NCBI RefSeq assembly: GCF_000524195.1
Contig: NW_020170391.1
Coordinates: 1,114,938-1,178,937 of the forward strand
Direction of reading: 5' to 3'
Origin: Echinococcus granulosus
Taxonomy: Eukaryota > Platyhelminthes > Cestoda > Cyclophyllidea > Taeniidae
DNA length: 64,000 nucleotides
The notes below the pieces were generated by a model. That model searched no databases, was not told the origin of the DNA, and saw nothing but the letters and a program-made list of their open reading frames with translations. The stretch's first letter is position 1. Each line of letters opens with the position of its first letter. A program made the translations under genes and the position numbers. Shown piece after piece: positions 48,601 through 62,950 of the stretch.

Positions 48601-51600
48601 TTTGGCTTATTATTTGAGTTGGATTTAAATGAATGGAATACTGTTACACGATATTCTCGGTGTTTATCTAACCAATCAATTTCCAGACAAAATCATGGTG
48701 GTAAACAAGGGAACTAAAATTTCAGGTATTTCGGGGTTATGTTGACATCATAGAAACTAATTTTATTGCTTGGGAAAGTCATTTTGGGAAACTAATATAA
48801 TTTTATTTCAGCACACTAACTTAGAGTAAAATCTCGGAAATTGCAACAACCACGCACCTACTTAGTGTTTGATTTTACACTTTGTGTAATTCAGATTGCA
48901 ATTGTACATAGAAAAGCTTCCTCGAGAAACTAACCGACTGAATTTTAGTCATATAAAGAGCAAGTAACCGACCTTAATTTACTCTCTTCCTCAATTTTAT
49001 GTTAATTAGGCCAAAAACAAAAGAACTCCCAAAAATAGAGATCTAAAATTACTTTTTTTGTCTGTTCCTAGCTATTTGTTTTAAGAATGGTATTATACTA
49101 ATCTTTCTCAGTTTCACGCAATTTTTATTTCATGTGTCAGTTAATGCACGATCTGAGATGCAATAGTTAATTTGAAAATTCCAAAAAAGAGATGAACGTT
49201 CTCCTTAATGTGATTGCCTTTACACACACTTAGTCATGATTGTTGGTTAATGGATAATGGGATAGCCCCTCCTGTACCGCCTACGACAGTTAAATTAATG
49301 CACCACACACTGTCACGAAGGCTGTCATGTACACATTTCGTAGATCCAAATAAACCAGAATCACGGTGAAATCAGTTTTGCAGCAGGTTTTTGAAAATCC
49401 GGTTTATAACACCACGTCTCACAGAAATGTAACACATTGTTTCACAGTGTTGCCAAGCTCCTCACATCATATTTTGAAGTCGGTCATGTTGCGTCATTTA
49501 AATTGGAGGTCTTTTAAAACACAAGGGAAACAAATGTGAATTTTACAAATAAGGTGATCAGGATCCTATAGAGTGTTAGATTTCAAAATCGAGGAGCATA
49601 AAAACTAGGCTTTTTTTCCGCACTTTTTGAACGAATGCCGAAATTTCACTTAATACTGCTAAATAATGGTTTCAATAGGGTCTAAATAATTAATTGGAAC
49701 CGTATTCAAAATCTATATTAAAGTATACTTCTATTTGTCTATGTCCAGTCTTCGGTGCATGTCTGCAACAAAAAACAGCAGCCTAAGCTCAGAATAAATG
49801 CGAGAAAACTTTCTTCAAAACCATCAGATGAATATTGTGAGGTTTTAAAGAAGAAGATTACAGTAAAGATCCAAGTTATTTTCTGCTAGATGGTTAGTCA
49901 TTTTGACACTGAAAAAGTGAACAGTAAATCTGCTCGTTCTTTTCCTAAACTGCCATGAAAACCATCCCCTACAATACTATTTGATGGAACGATACTCCCC
50001 TGTGGGCTGCAACATTTGAAAGTGCTATGAGTCAGAAATGCTCCCACACGATGATGCTGATAAGAATGAATTTGACAGTGAGGTTTCGCAATGCTAATCC
50101 GTTTTGGTTTTTCCCTCTACCGTATGTTTTTACATGTTGATTTGGTATTCGGACTGACTGGTGCTAGCATTTCCGTGTGCTCAAGACATTTGTGGATAAC
50201 GTGTAAGCCTCACTCTTTGTTAATATATGATTCGACGACGTGGCTATTTGCACGACTGGCTTGATGATTTATCTGGGTACCAATTTGGTTGTAGAAGTGC
50301 AGAGGCGCTTTGTACCTGAGGGACATTCCTATACCACTGAATAAATAGCATTTTCATCGAAGCAGACGGCAATAAATCATAATTTAAACCCAAAGCGAAT
50401 CACATGAAACAATGTTTAGTTGCAAAGTGATGCGCGCAGATTAAAGCCTACCATAAAAATATCATCAGCTGATGATTAAGTAGTGTCCAGATTAGCCTTC
50501 TTCTCGGATCATGCGACAACCAAAAATAAGCCAAAAATTGTTTATTTATTGGGTGGGTGTCGCATGGCTAACAATGTGCTGGTGTGCATGACGATAAACT
50601 GCTGAAAATAAATAAAACAAATATAACTTTTCAATGCATTACCTGTGACGCAAACTACAGCTTAGCACAATGGGTGATTGGGCTGTTCCGTTGTCTATAA
50701 ATGAAATCTACCACATAACTCATTATTTGTCTTACAATAACGCCTTCCACTAGTCTATAATATGAATAGACGGTGGTTCTACCACTAGCTATTTGCTAGA
50801 ATCATCAATGAGAAATTATAATATTAATAAGTTCATAATGTCACGAATGTAAGCACATCATTCTTTTAAAACAAATTTAAAAAATGAAAAAAACCGAAGT
50901 AGTGAGAAAGTGAATCGAATTTGGAATCGTAGTCTCTGCTAAATAATACATTTTAAGCCGTAAAAAAATTAAGAAGCATTTAAGAAAATAATGCAATAAA
51001 CGATGTTTAGGCGAGGAGTTCGTGTCTCAACATTCCAAATAGCCCTACAAAAAAGTTCAGATCTAATCTGCGCTATTGCGTTATTCGCTGTGGAGAATAC
51101 CAACTTGAAATGACCCAACCGCATTTTGGCGTTGCTACCACCACATTAAAATACTGAAGCCCTTGACAAACTTGGTTTGAAATTTTAGCAACCAGCGTTT
51201 TGATGATACTGGCAAAAATACCAAAAAGCCTAAAGCCTAGTTTTAACAGTTTTTAAATTAAAAATACGTCTAGAAGAGCACAAAAATTAAAAGTTTATCA
51301 AATTATTAGAAAGTTAAATAGAATGCTTTAGGGCTTTATTGAAATTTCCCACCTAACAGGGGCTGTAAAGTGCATTTTTCTCCCCGACTGCCTACTTATA
51401 CTCGTATTTTGGTGAGCATTTGTAGAAATTTTACAGGCCTTTTTTGACATTTGTCAAATGATCAGAGAATGCCGGAGCATTAGCACAAGAGGACAAAAAC
51501 ACTTATGGAAGTTCAAATGGTTAACCTGTCAAAATAGACATTATAGGTACACAAATGGATGAAAAGACTAAAACAGTTAAAAGAAACCGACGCCAAAGAA

Positions 51601-54350
51601 TAGAATCTCTCCTTTCTAATAAGTATCGTTGTCATTACTTCCAAAAAAAATCCCATTTTCAGCTCACGCATTCCATAAATACTTTAAACCGAGGCCAATG
51701 TGCAAAGATGAAGCACTAAACTTAAATTAACGAAATAGGTTGTTGCAAATATTTTACCATTGGTCCTTGTAGTCAACATTGCATTCTGTAAACAAGACAT
51801 ATCGCACTGCAACAGCCCCAGTGAACCGCTGTTTGCCTTATGATCACTTATTTTGCCAAGCTACATGATGAGACCATTTGAAAAAATTTATAACGAATTC
51901 CTTCCTCCGTGCAGGTTTCATTCATAAGATTGTCGTTGGAGTGCATCAATACCGAAGGTGGTATGTTGGGGCGACATTTTGGTGGTGCTTAAAGTGTTAA
52001 ACTAACCTATAGAAAATTCAAACGTTTAAATGGACTTAAAATCTTGTAGAGCATAAGACAAATTTACCATATCTGATCATGTGTTACTGTAAAGGTGATT
52101 TCTGGTAGAGTACATTTTATGAGTTAAGACTGTTAAAAATGATGTCCTTAAAATGCTAAATGGATCGCGATTTAATATTCATTCCCGTCGATTGATGAAC
52201 AGTGCAGAAATATTTCGAAACCCATGAAGCGTAAATACAATAAGTGGACAGATAAAACAGCACAACAGGACTCAATTAATCAATTTAAGGTGTAAATAGA
52301 ACATTTATATCTTAAATTCATTTTTGTGTAATAGCAACAGTGTTTACATTGCGGAAAAAAGACAATACTTGAGACACTCACCACATTGGGACGTACGCAA
52401 AGTATTCAGTCAGATATCTTTGTGAAATCGTGATGGTGCTGTTCCTCACAAGGGTTTTGTTTGTGTTTAAACAAACTAATTCAGTTGTTTGCGTTAGGAT
52501 AGATTTATTGTGTGAAAATTCAAATGCATCTGAACTACATAAAAAGCTGATATTAATTAGGCACTCCCAAGGTACCAGAAATATGAGCAATCCGCACCAA
52601 GGGAATCCTTCCATAATGGCAAATCCAGAGGTTTAACAATGCTAATTCATGCTAAGTCGTATAGAGTTATTACATTTCCTTACTATGTTTTATAATTGTC
52701 CTCAAATTTTTCATCACAGGGCAGACAGCGCCTGCATTCACTACTAATTTGCATACGCCCCACATTCTCACCGCAGAAGGCAAACCCTTCATGATAGTAA
52801 TACCGCGTGTTCACAAAAGCCTCATTGCAACGCATCTCGCCATTTGTTTATACGCATCATGTGAATCAATTAACTTATAACTTCAGTCCCTTAACTAAAA
52901 AAACACTTCACAAAACCAAAGAACAAATGTAGATTATAGATTCGTCTAGTTGTTTAGATATCGAGTGTATGTCTTGGGTATTGTATTGGTGCTACTCATT
53001 TAAGGACTGACTTCGTGTGGGAACAATTAGTTTTTTGGATAGAAGAAGGATGTGGAGGTCGAGCTACCTGTATTTTAACAGGTTCAAGTGAAGAGCTGAA
53101 ATGAGCGCGTACTCAACTTTGCTACTTATTTTCTCAAGTCCGAGTAGCGATTATATGGTAGCGGTCATGTGCTATACTAATGGGTACGGCTAATTATTAC
53201 CATTTGCAATGTTTGTATCAGAATCAAGACGTCATGAATTTTTTAGGACTGAATTGTTCGTATAACAATAGAACGTCTTCCGGGTTTAGCACCATATATT
53301 TGTTTGTCTCAAATGTTACAGTGCTTAAAACAATTCATTGGTTTGGAACAAAGTGCAATATCACCAAAAGTATAAAAAAATAATTTCGGAGTTATAAATA
53401 TTTAGAAATTGTAAGAAAAGTAGACAAATTACAAATAAAGTGGTTTCAATAGTTAGTAAACAATGTGCGCTGAAGCTTATGCATTAAAGCAAAGGTGAAC
53501 AAAGCCAATAAAGGGCAAATTGTAAGGAACTAAAGGTGATCCATCGTCACTAACTCATTTCTAAAACAAATTTGTTATATTCGATCAACGATATAGAGAC
53601 CATTTAGTCGTCCCTACAAATAATTCTTACCATTAGGGGAAAATATGCATTAACTCAACAATTTGACAGCCCATTAAATTCTTTGCGTATTTATAAGCTC
53701 AGATTTTGAAGTGTTCATGCATCCACAACAAAGCAATTGCTAGAAAATAGCTAGAGTGCTTTTCTCAATGCGCAGCACCGAAAATTAATCACTCGGAATG
53801 TGCTCAATTATGCGCGCTGACGCTAGTTCAGTGGGATCAGTATACTTGTAAAGATAGCAAAAAAGCAGAAGTTAGCCGAAACCGCATTTTCGGTTTGATT
53901 AATGACACATTTTACGCAAATTTAATTTTTTTTATCCTTTGATGGTGGAAGGAATAACTTGCTTGACTGACAGAAAATCATACAATTGACAAGACATTAA
54001 AAAAATAAGGCTCACTCTTAAACTGACAATCAGGTAAAATATGCAACTGGCGATGAAAACTCAAAAATGTGTCCAAAACACGAAAAGTTTGGTCTTAATT
54101 ATACAAATTATTAATCAAACTTATTTGAAATTAACAGTTAGCTAGAGATATATATTTATAATTCTGTATCACCCTTTCAAAGTATTCATGTTCACGGTTA
54201 GGTATCGTCCCTTAATTCTACAATATGTTTATTTTGCATCATGGGAGAGTCCATGTAATGTACTAATAAGTCCACCAAAAGATCGTTGTTGAGTGCTATA
54301 AGCATTAGAAAACAACATCTAATATTTATTTAACAGTTGGTAAGTAATGA
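45700..54350. other. Long AT-rich gene-free stretch
   Basis: Nearly 9 kb in which I see no supported gene. Open frames are at most about 78 codons and show no motif or splice framing. Could be a giant intron or intergenic sequence. Confidence 0.5.
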
Positions 54351-54356
54351 TATTTA

Positions 54357-54826
54357 ATGTCTCCATTAGAAATGGCAATATCAATCATAGTGACAAGCAA
54401 AAAGCAAAAGAGGAGGATTTGCTCATTTCCTCTCTCACCTAACCATTTCGTAAGGCAAACACATTTATTTTGGTCTTTAGAGGAACGTTCGTTGAATTTC
54501 AGTCGTAGGCACGTTGCTGGAAGGTTCGCGGAGGATAAGATTGAATTATGTTACTTAAGTAGAGTACATTTGCAAAGTGCAGTGATTGACTTCGCTTTTG
54601 ACGACTTTAACAATATCAGCCAAAATTACACTTCATATGACCGACTGAACTATAAAAGCTCACATACCTTGAAGATAACCCTCCCCACAGGATGATATCA
54701 TACCCTAGCTTTCCAGTTGTTGTTATATTTGTTTCAAACATTGACGCGAATTTGGGCGAAACTGTTATACTTGCCTTCGACGATCGCAAGGCAAAATTCT
54801 TAGAACCAAAACCCGACAATGCTTAA
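54357..54826 (+). CDS. Coding-like island, two frames, unidentified
   Basis: A 112-codon frame (54357-54695) contains LNFSRRHVAGRFAEDKIELC and FDDFNNISQNYTSYDRLNYK. It meets a strong acceptor (CTCCCCACAG ending at 54690), after which a different frame is open for 44 codons to TAA (54824-54826), including VVVIFVSNIDANLGETVILA and KAKFLEPKPDNA. No donor in the first frame gives the right phase, so the two parts are either separate exons with an upstream partner, or one exon with an indel. No family recognised. Confidence 0.4.
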
Positions 54827-56600
54827 AAGCATTATTTAGGTAAACAATGGGACATTTTTCTGCTGTTCCAAAACTTACAAATTAATAAGTTACTCTCTAG
54901 GTCCTTGAAAAATACATGAAAGCGGAAGCGTAGAAATTAATGCAACCGGCCTGATCAAAGAATAATTTGTCGCAACTAATGCTTCACATGTGTCATGCAG
55001 ACAGCCAATGGCAGAGGAGAGTTCGACTAAAACTAAAGCTTTATTATATTACTTTATCAAACTAGCTCTATTGAAACACGGGCTCATGCAATCAGTTCAA
55101 CTCCCGTCAAATTTTCCCAAAGGCCAAAATTTCAGGTTGTGGTAAAAATAAAAAGTAAAGCCTCCCTTCATAAATAGTACTAATATATAACATGGATAAA
55201 ACGAGAATTAAAAAAACATCTGCTTGTCGGTTTATTTGATAAGGGAATAGGATAAGTAATTCATGCTGAATTACGCACAAACTATATATGACTCAGAGGC
55301 AGGGGCATGCTATTAAGGTCGTGATGATGCAGATGGTTTCGCATGCTAAATAAAACAGTGTGTGTATGTGTGTGCATGCATTGCGATCCAACTTCCAACC
55401 CACAAGCATCACGTGTCCGTGAGCCCGCATAGAGGTCAGGCTCTAAACTATGTATTTTAGCCCCGAGCCTTTAAGAGTTCATCTTGGTGCAAACAGATAT
55501 TTTAAAAATGATAAAAGAATTCGCAATATCGGTAATAACTCTAAAACGATTACAAGCAATATAGTAAGGTGTTTTGGTCACCAAGTATAATGCAAGGGAA
55601 GGTCATGGTCGCAACCTTAAGTCCGCCAAATAAAAGTCGAGGCAGCTGGCAAGATATGGACACTAGGATTTCCAGCAACTAAATTACTTGCAAAATGACG
55701 GAATGGACTTCTATTTCTATTATGTGAACAGATTTGGCATTATTTTTTCCCAAGTAAAGTACTGACACTGGCAATGGATAAGAAAAACCCCGCGTTTTTT
55801 GACAATTATAATGTCAAGAATGAAGATTCTTAACTGGCAGCACCTACTTGTTAGAAAGCATTAAGCAGTTGCATGCGAATTTATTTCAAACCTATTTGTA
55901 AATAGGTTTTCCATGGTCGAACGCTAATGAAAACCTTTGATTGTGTACACAGAAATATAAAGAAGAGTACAGAACCATAAACAGCAGGTATGGTAGAATT
56001 TTATGGTTGACCAGAAGTTTACACGTTTTTGTATTGAAAAAGCTCGATGTTAACAACCGTTAGTTTTTATATCAGTTGAGGCAGCGCTAAAAATTGGCAA
56101 AAAATAAGCGCGTATGAACGTGTTCCATTTGCAATCTGATATAAAAAATAACTTAACAAAGACAAAACCTGCTACCCAAGAAAAATGACTTCTTTTAGCA
56201 GGGCAACAGATGATATCACCCTGTATAATATGCTGAACTCAAACCGAAAGCAATACTAGGCTGATAGGTTATCTAAATGCTGCAGTTTTGTGTAACACTA
56301 AAATGGAGGTAAGAGAAAACGTGTGAATATTTCTTCACTGAACTGATCACAAATACGCAGCTATTACTCTGTTGGAATATTATGGTCGTTACCAATTACC
56401 TGGCAAAATTTTTGGGGTCCTCAGACAGGAACGTTTAGGTTTGATACTGAGATATCTTGTTTTTGAAAGGATTTTGATCACCTCTACTTGCAAATCCTTA
56501 AAAGTTTAAAATCGAAGAACTTGTGAAATCATCTTAAACTTAACCTCTCGATAGTTATTAGGGGCAAATTTGCCTTCTACTTCCAACAGTTGTTTTTATA
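54827..56600. other. AT-rich gene-free stretch
   Basis: Nothing recognised beyond a short TG-rich run near 55358-55380. Confidence 0.5.
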
Positions 56601-56611
56601 ATAACGTAGGT

Positions 56612-56795
56612 ATGTAGCACTCTAAGACTTTTCTGAAGACGAAGGAGGGCACAATACTGGGGTAGAATACATACATTCGACAGGAAGCTACTGGCATGAC
56701 CTGGACACCAGGCCACCCAGCCGAGGTAAGCTGACAGAGTCCTAAAGTGGTTCCTTTGCCAAGCCTATCAGCCAAACAAACGACCGAATTATTGC
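56612..56795 (+). repeat. Dispersed repeat family B, copy 4
   Basis: Collinear with 23625-23815 over about 180 bp (AAGACTTTTCTGAAGACG, GCACAATACTGGGGTAGAAT, ACTGGCATGACC, CCACCCAGCCGAGGTA, AAAGTGGTTCC, CCAAACAAACGA). Diverged, so an old copy. Confidence 0.75.
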
Positions 56796-56799
56796 ATAT

Positions 56800-59300
56800 A
56801 AAAGTACCACTCTTAATAATTAAAACAAAGCCCTTGATGTATAACCACCTCTGATTTATAGTGACGTTGTTAGGCAAAAAATTCATGCCTCGACTTAATC
56901 AAAGCTTCCACTTTTTTAATCTCGCCTCATATTTGCATGATTTGCTAGGTTGCCTATTTTCATGGTTCAATCTGATAAACCATAAGACTGGGAATTTTAA
57001 TTTAAAAAGTTTTGACACCATCTTACTATTCGATCTGCGTTTATTAATAACCAACTAAACAGATCCTTTTGATTTGTCATGATGTAACCTAGGACTGTGT
57101 CCTCAAGAGTACCGTTAAAAAGCTATTTCAACCTCATCAGGATGAATTTTCATCTAATGTACTTTTAGGAAATGAGAAAGATATCTTAGGTAAGTTAAAT
57201 AAGAAATGGAGAATCCTTATATGAGCAAGTTAGGTTCTAGCTAAGCGTAACCGCAACAGGGTAAAATAATACAAGACCTTCACTACGACCTACTGCTTCC
57301 CATTTCATTGAACCTGCATTAAATAAGTTGTGCGCTTAAATTGATGTACTTATTGTGGTTGTATCTTTGTTTTCAACGGCAATGCTCAAGCTCACTTAAA
57401 AGGAGAAATTTTTGTTTTTAGAAGCCTATCAATTAGAGACAAGAGGAATGGGATTTATTCGAAATAGGTATTACTAAACTTTTCCAAACTTATTTATCAC
57501 ATGAATAAGGGTTTCTAACATCAAATTTAAACAACACTCAAAATATTCTATATTTTTTTCTTACAATTTGTAACTGATTAATTTTTAAAAATTCACTTTT
57601 ACAACAAATGACTGGAAATGATACATCACGTTATACGTGTGCAAGGCAATTACCTAAAAGAGGGCATTTCATCCATGAAAGGCATAGTAACAGACAGAAC
57701 ATTATTTTTTACTCCTCAATAACTTTTTGACTTCTAACTTAGTTATACGTAATCAGAAGTCTGTCAAAGCTATAAAGCACAATGAAGTGGCCCCTGAAAA
57801 TTTCGCATACACACACGCACCCACGCGCCAAGCACTGCTTAAGGGTGATTTTTGTTTATTCCAATCAAAGGCTAGTGATGGCAAAACTGTATGCAAATTC
57901 TACCCAATAGCAAATTTGGGTTACTTAATGACATAATATTCTAAAATAAGAGCACCAACAGAGAACAATGTAAATAAGTAATAGTACATTTATTTCCCAA
58001 AACAAATTACCCTTTTGTCAAATCATGAAAAATGGTGCATTAAAAGGTCAGAGGCTCACTGCAAATAAATAGAAAGTTTTAGATGGAAGAAGATTTTACT
58101 ACTGCTAACAGAACCGTCAAAGCACTCTAACTTGCTGCTTTTTGTTTGAAAGTAATAGCGCAAAGGTGCGCATATGAAACACCGACGCACACAATTTACA
58201 TGCGAATGACGCCTAGGGTTTAGTGCTAGTAAGATTTAGATCATCCCTATAGAAATTGACTAGCACAACGTGTGTACACAAACCACCGATTTCCTATAAA
58301 AGTCAAAAAGCCTCAATATAGAAGGCAAGCAAAGTAGAAGGGTAAAGTTGTACCATTTGTTGTCGAATACAATAAAAATAGCACCATTCAGAGCGTCATA
58401 GTTGATTCGCAAACCTTAACTTGCAGGTGGAAAAGAAAACTTCATGGTGTCTAAGTAAAGATTTGTTGGTTTTCCGCTTTATTATTAACGAGAGTATTTT
58501 TTGCTTTCGTTTTAAAAGATTTCTCATCTTAATAGCTTCATAATACTTCTTTAATCGTAGAAGTGTTTTAGCGGGTGTAGCATACCATAAACGCAATGAC
58601 ACTAAGACGGCAGCTTTAGAATCATATTCAAAGCATTTTTTACCATAAAACGCTTGGTAATGGATTTCTAATTATTAAATGCCATAATTGGCTTCGGATG
58701 ATATTATACGCTAGCCACGACTAGAAAGTCCCATGCTTTTGTTCTTAGCTACCAAAAACAGTAAAAGTGATGAAGTAAATTCAAATCAAAACACTAATCC
58801 TGGAATCAAAGTAACTTCCAGTTTTCCTTTCAGAAAGTTAAAAAAAGGGTTAAACTAAGCCAGAGTGAACATCGTGAAAAAGTTTGCGAGGCATGCGTCT
58901 TTCCATTTGTATCTAATTATACCTTTTTTGCTATTCTCCGAAAGAGACACTTTCAGTTGGAGAATTAAGCGAGCGAAGTCCCTAGAAAGACAGAACATTT
59001 AAAACAAACAGCGCTCTAGCAAGGGAAAGGTTATTTTTTGGCGAAATTCAGAAGCCAAAGCTCATTAATACCTTAGTGTCAGACCAAAAAGTTTGTAGAT
59101 TGCCACTAATAACAGATAGTACTTGATTACGAGAATCGTTAAGCCAAATACCAACTTCGTCTTGCCAAGATTAGGTTTAGAAATAATGGAATGGTTTCAA
59201 AGAAGAGAAATGAACAACAAATAATATTTCTTAATGTTTACCTATTTAACTGGCGGTTTTAAAATGTATTTGTTTGAAGATCAGTGATATGTCTTGTCTC
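56800..59300. other. AT-rich gene-free stretch
   Basis: No supported gene. Open frames at 57727-57936 and 58396-58602 are short and without motif. Confidence 0.5.
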
Positions 59301-59304
59301 CACT

Positions 59305-59692
59305 TTAAATCATCGGCCAGGCATGGCCTATCCTGACCGGACAAAAAAAATACATCTGAACAACTAAAATCCTGTGTTTGACACAGCTCAACAAGCTCCC
59401 CGAAAAGGCGTCAAGTGCCTGCATCAAGTCTGACTGAATAGCACCTACACGCACGTATTCCCTGCAATCTTGGATTTGTTCCCAAAACATAATTTTAGTA
59501 AGTAGTCCTATCCCACATCCCTCTAAGAGAACATAAATTTCTGTACTTTTCTATTAAAATAAACGTCTTTACAGGTCATGTCCAGATGGATGCACAAATC
59601 TTGTTGGGCCTTTTGTTTAGAGAAAGCATCGATAGTTGGATAGATGCAGTCATATGAGAGATCTGCTGCCATGCGATCTACCAACTCCGGTA
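59305..59692 (-). CDS. Two-exon coding-like segment, unidentified
   Basis: Minus strand. Exon 1, about 59692-59573, reads ELVDRMAADLSYDCIYPTID then AFSKQKAQQDLCIHLDMT and ends at a GTAAAG donor in phase 1. After a 104-nt intron ending CCAAG, exon 2 (59468-59305) joins in frame and reads CREYVRVGAIQSDLMQALDA then FSGSLLSCVKHRILVVQ, with a stop at 59305 (or a donor before it). The helical, charge-balanced composition and matching intron phase make chance unlikely. I do not recognise the family. The 5' boundary of exon 1 is uncertain because there is no strong acceptor. Confidence 0.45.
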
Positions 59693-59699
59693 TACACAA

Positions 59700-62600
59700 T
59701 GTAAAGAATTGGTGATCAAATTGAACACAATATGAATTAAATTGTGATTAAATTTTAAACGATCCTGAAAGCACATTTACATCCCAAATAAAATCCATTC
59801 AAAGGAAATAAAAATAGAAATAAAACGTAGGCATCCATTATGCAAAATAGATAAAATTACCTAGTGACTTATTTATCTACTCATCCATAAATTTTATTCT
59901 CAGATAAGTCTAATAAAATGATTGCAAGTATTTTTGCGATTTGGTATAAATAAGCACATGAAAGCCAATAAAAGTTAATGAATTGGGCCTGAGACAGTGG
60001 CTGAACAGAAGTGGTTAGTGTAAGGGAAATATTTGCAGCCCATAAATGGTGATGTCCTTCTCAGCGTTTCATTATATACACCGAGGGGTCGGGGCTTGGA
60101 GGCTAATAAATAGTTAAAAATAATCTCCCAAATGAGACAATTTATGAAAGACAATCTTAGATAGAAAACGAGCATAATCCTCATTTTGATGATGAGTTTG
60201 AAATGTTTTTGGTAACTAAGTCTGCAAATGCAATTATGACTCATTTTTGACTACTCTAAGTGAAACTACTTGGCCAGTAAAGCCTTTATTTTACCAAATA
60301 TTTTTCACCTAAAATGCGGGGTTTCATTATTTATTACTTACTTCGTTGCCATTTATAATTAATCTTAGAAGAACAACTTCTAGGATTTAATTGTCAAATC
60401 TGTAGGTTAACTCTCTACCAGTTACAACTGGCAGTGTTCTCCCTATGCTCATTTACGCGCACTCGTCTTGCGAATTTGCCCCACCCAAAATGACTACGGA
60501 AAAACATTTGATGACCAAACACATTGGAATATTGAATTAAATGCATTCGGCTTAAAATGCACAAAACCAATAACTTGAAATCATAGCTCAAATTGAGCAA
60601 CGTATTTTCTAAAGAGGAAGAATTATGGAACATGCAAAAATTTCTCCTTAAATAGTGTAACATCACTGCAGGTTTGAAATAAGTCATTGAGTCATTCTAG
60701 ATAGCAGATTAACATCCGCATAAATTTACCACTTTTTAAGCGAGACATTTTGTTGCATACTGTAAGGAACCGATGTAAGCTCTACAAATATTTAAGGCTA
60801 TGCAACAAGATCTAATAAATCAGGTATTTGCTTCAAAACATCTCAGTTTCAAACCAAGTTCAGTAAATTTGACGTGATGCCAGCTTTGAATTTCTACATT
60901 TGGTTGACTTACCTACAACACTTTTGTCTTCCTCTCAAAAAACAAGATTTTTCTTATTAAAACTATTGCAACAGAAAAAAAGGATGTGTGGAAATTTCGG
61001 GGTGGGTTTTAACGACATGCGTTTTAGGCCATCTGTTCCTCCTTCATAATCTGAAGTTTGGAAAACTCTCTCCTACCATTTATAACTTTCTTGAATCATT
61101 TCAAAAGCGTAAGATTAATTTTCATTTAGAGAACAAATAAATGGGAACCAAGGGATTCTCTTAAAACAAAACGAATGAACATTATTTTTGAGGACTTACG
61201 TACGATGCATATCGTTAAGTGCCATTTACCATTAAATGTCAGTAATAAGTTGAGTTAGAACCTGAACGTGTTGCACTACTAGCATTATATCCGCATAAGG
61301 CAGAGTAATAGCTGACAGAGCTTTCCCAAACTTCGGCTTTAGGCATCCCTTTTCCTTATTGCAAGGGAACACGAACACGGCGAACACGAATCATAAGTAC
61401 GTAGTATTTTGCTAAGTAAATCAGTAAGAACCCTGCTATGTCTGCTGCATGGAAATACTTTTGTAGGGCGCGACCTCGTAAAAGGCTGAAGGGTAACAAA
61501 ATATAAAACAAATGAGGGAAAATGTTAGGGCGACTTTCAAGCTAACTTGTCTTAATACAATTCGTTAAGCTGTACCAAATCTTGTTCAATGTAAAATCCC
61601 AAAACATTAGGTCGAGGTAGTAAGGAAAATTTAATAGCAGGCATATCTCTACTTTAAACATAATTCAACTTAAAACCTTTTTCTCAAATTTCAGATAGAT
61701 ATACATGGAATTTTTATTAAAATCCCCTAACTGTGTTAACAAAACACACTGTTTTATTCTTCTCAACACTCATAATACTTTCGGCAAGTTTTTTACAGTT
61801 GACAACTCCCTAAACAACATTCCATTTGTCTTCCAAACAAAACATGAAAGAAGAACGAACATTGTTACGAAAAGAGCTTTTGTAGAAATTGAACAGAAAA
61901 ACTTTTGAGCAGACTGACATACGACGACTCAAAGATATGAAATCCAATCAGTTAGGGAAGCAATCTAACCTCAAAAAAACCAAACCATTTCAATTTCGGC
62001 CACTTGACAGAAATATCTCGAAACTTGCCTTATGCCATTGTTGGAAATGAGCACAACTAGTTTAACGACCAACACGAGGAATAAGTTTACGAGTTTGAGT
62101 ACTGGTACGTTAAGTGGCTCACCCGATTTACTGCGTATGTTGCCATTTCATAAAGTAAGGAAGCGGTTCAGTCCAATGGATTGCAGACCTAAAATTTCAC
62201 TGTGAAAGGAAGTATTTAGCCTTTAGACTGGGGTAATTTGGCGGCAATCATTAGATCAAACGCGATGAAAATTTAAAGAAACGCTTGCGATTAAAAATAT
62301 TTAGAAACTATGGATTTGTTTAGTAAGATTGCACTCCTGATATGTGCTTACAAAAACACAAGGTTTCCCACTCCAGCAGCTTTTTCACTACAATACTTTT
62401 CAAGGTAAGTTACTGGTTATACATGCCTTTTCAACTGTACTCATCTCAGCCTTTCTTTGATGAATTTGGGTGTGTTTCTTTATTCAGTGCACATAGTTCG
62501 GTTTGAAGGTGATACAAAACCAGAGTTTGTCTTTAAGACCTCAATGTTTAAAATACTTGCTTAAAAGTGTGCAATCTATTTGATATTTTCCAGAGATTTA

Positions 62601-62940
62601 ATCTGAAAATGCTATTCAAATAAGCGGGTAGCAAAGCACAAAAATGCTACATTTTCATTCCACCATGGTACAAATTTAAGAATTAATCTCTTTATCTGCT
62701 TTAAAAGGGATTTTAAACACGTGTAATTTGAAATACTACCGATTCCTGCCACAAAATCAAGGTTAGTTATTTGATGTTAATACAATTATGCAGAAACAGA
62801 CAGAAAATTGTGCATCTAAGTGTATTCATCACGATTAAGGGATCAGTGGTGCGAATAGCAAATCGAGACTAAAAAGCTATCTTCTAAACGTTGTGCATAT
62901 TTTCTAATCGAGGTTCAAGTTTTTCATTTTATTCAAATTT
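59700..62940. other. AT-rich gene-free stretch
   Basis: No recognised gene. Frames at 59975-60244 and 60415-60687 on the minus strand and 61705-61908 on the plus strand have no motif or convincing splice framing. Confidence 0.5.
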
Positions 62941-62950
62941 TTTCCTCGAG

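Noticed and set aside
55358..55380. Short TG-rich run
   Set aside because: Too short and imperfect to be listed as a microsatellite of interest.
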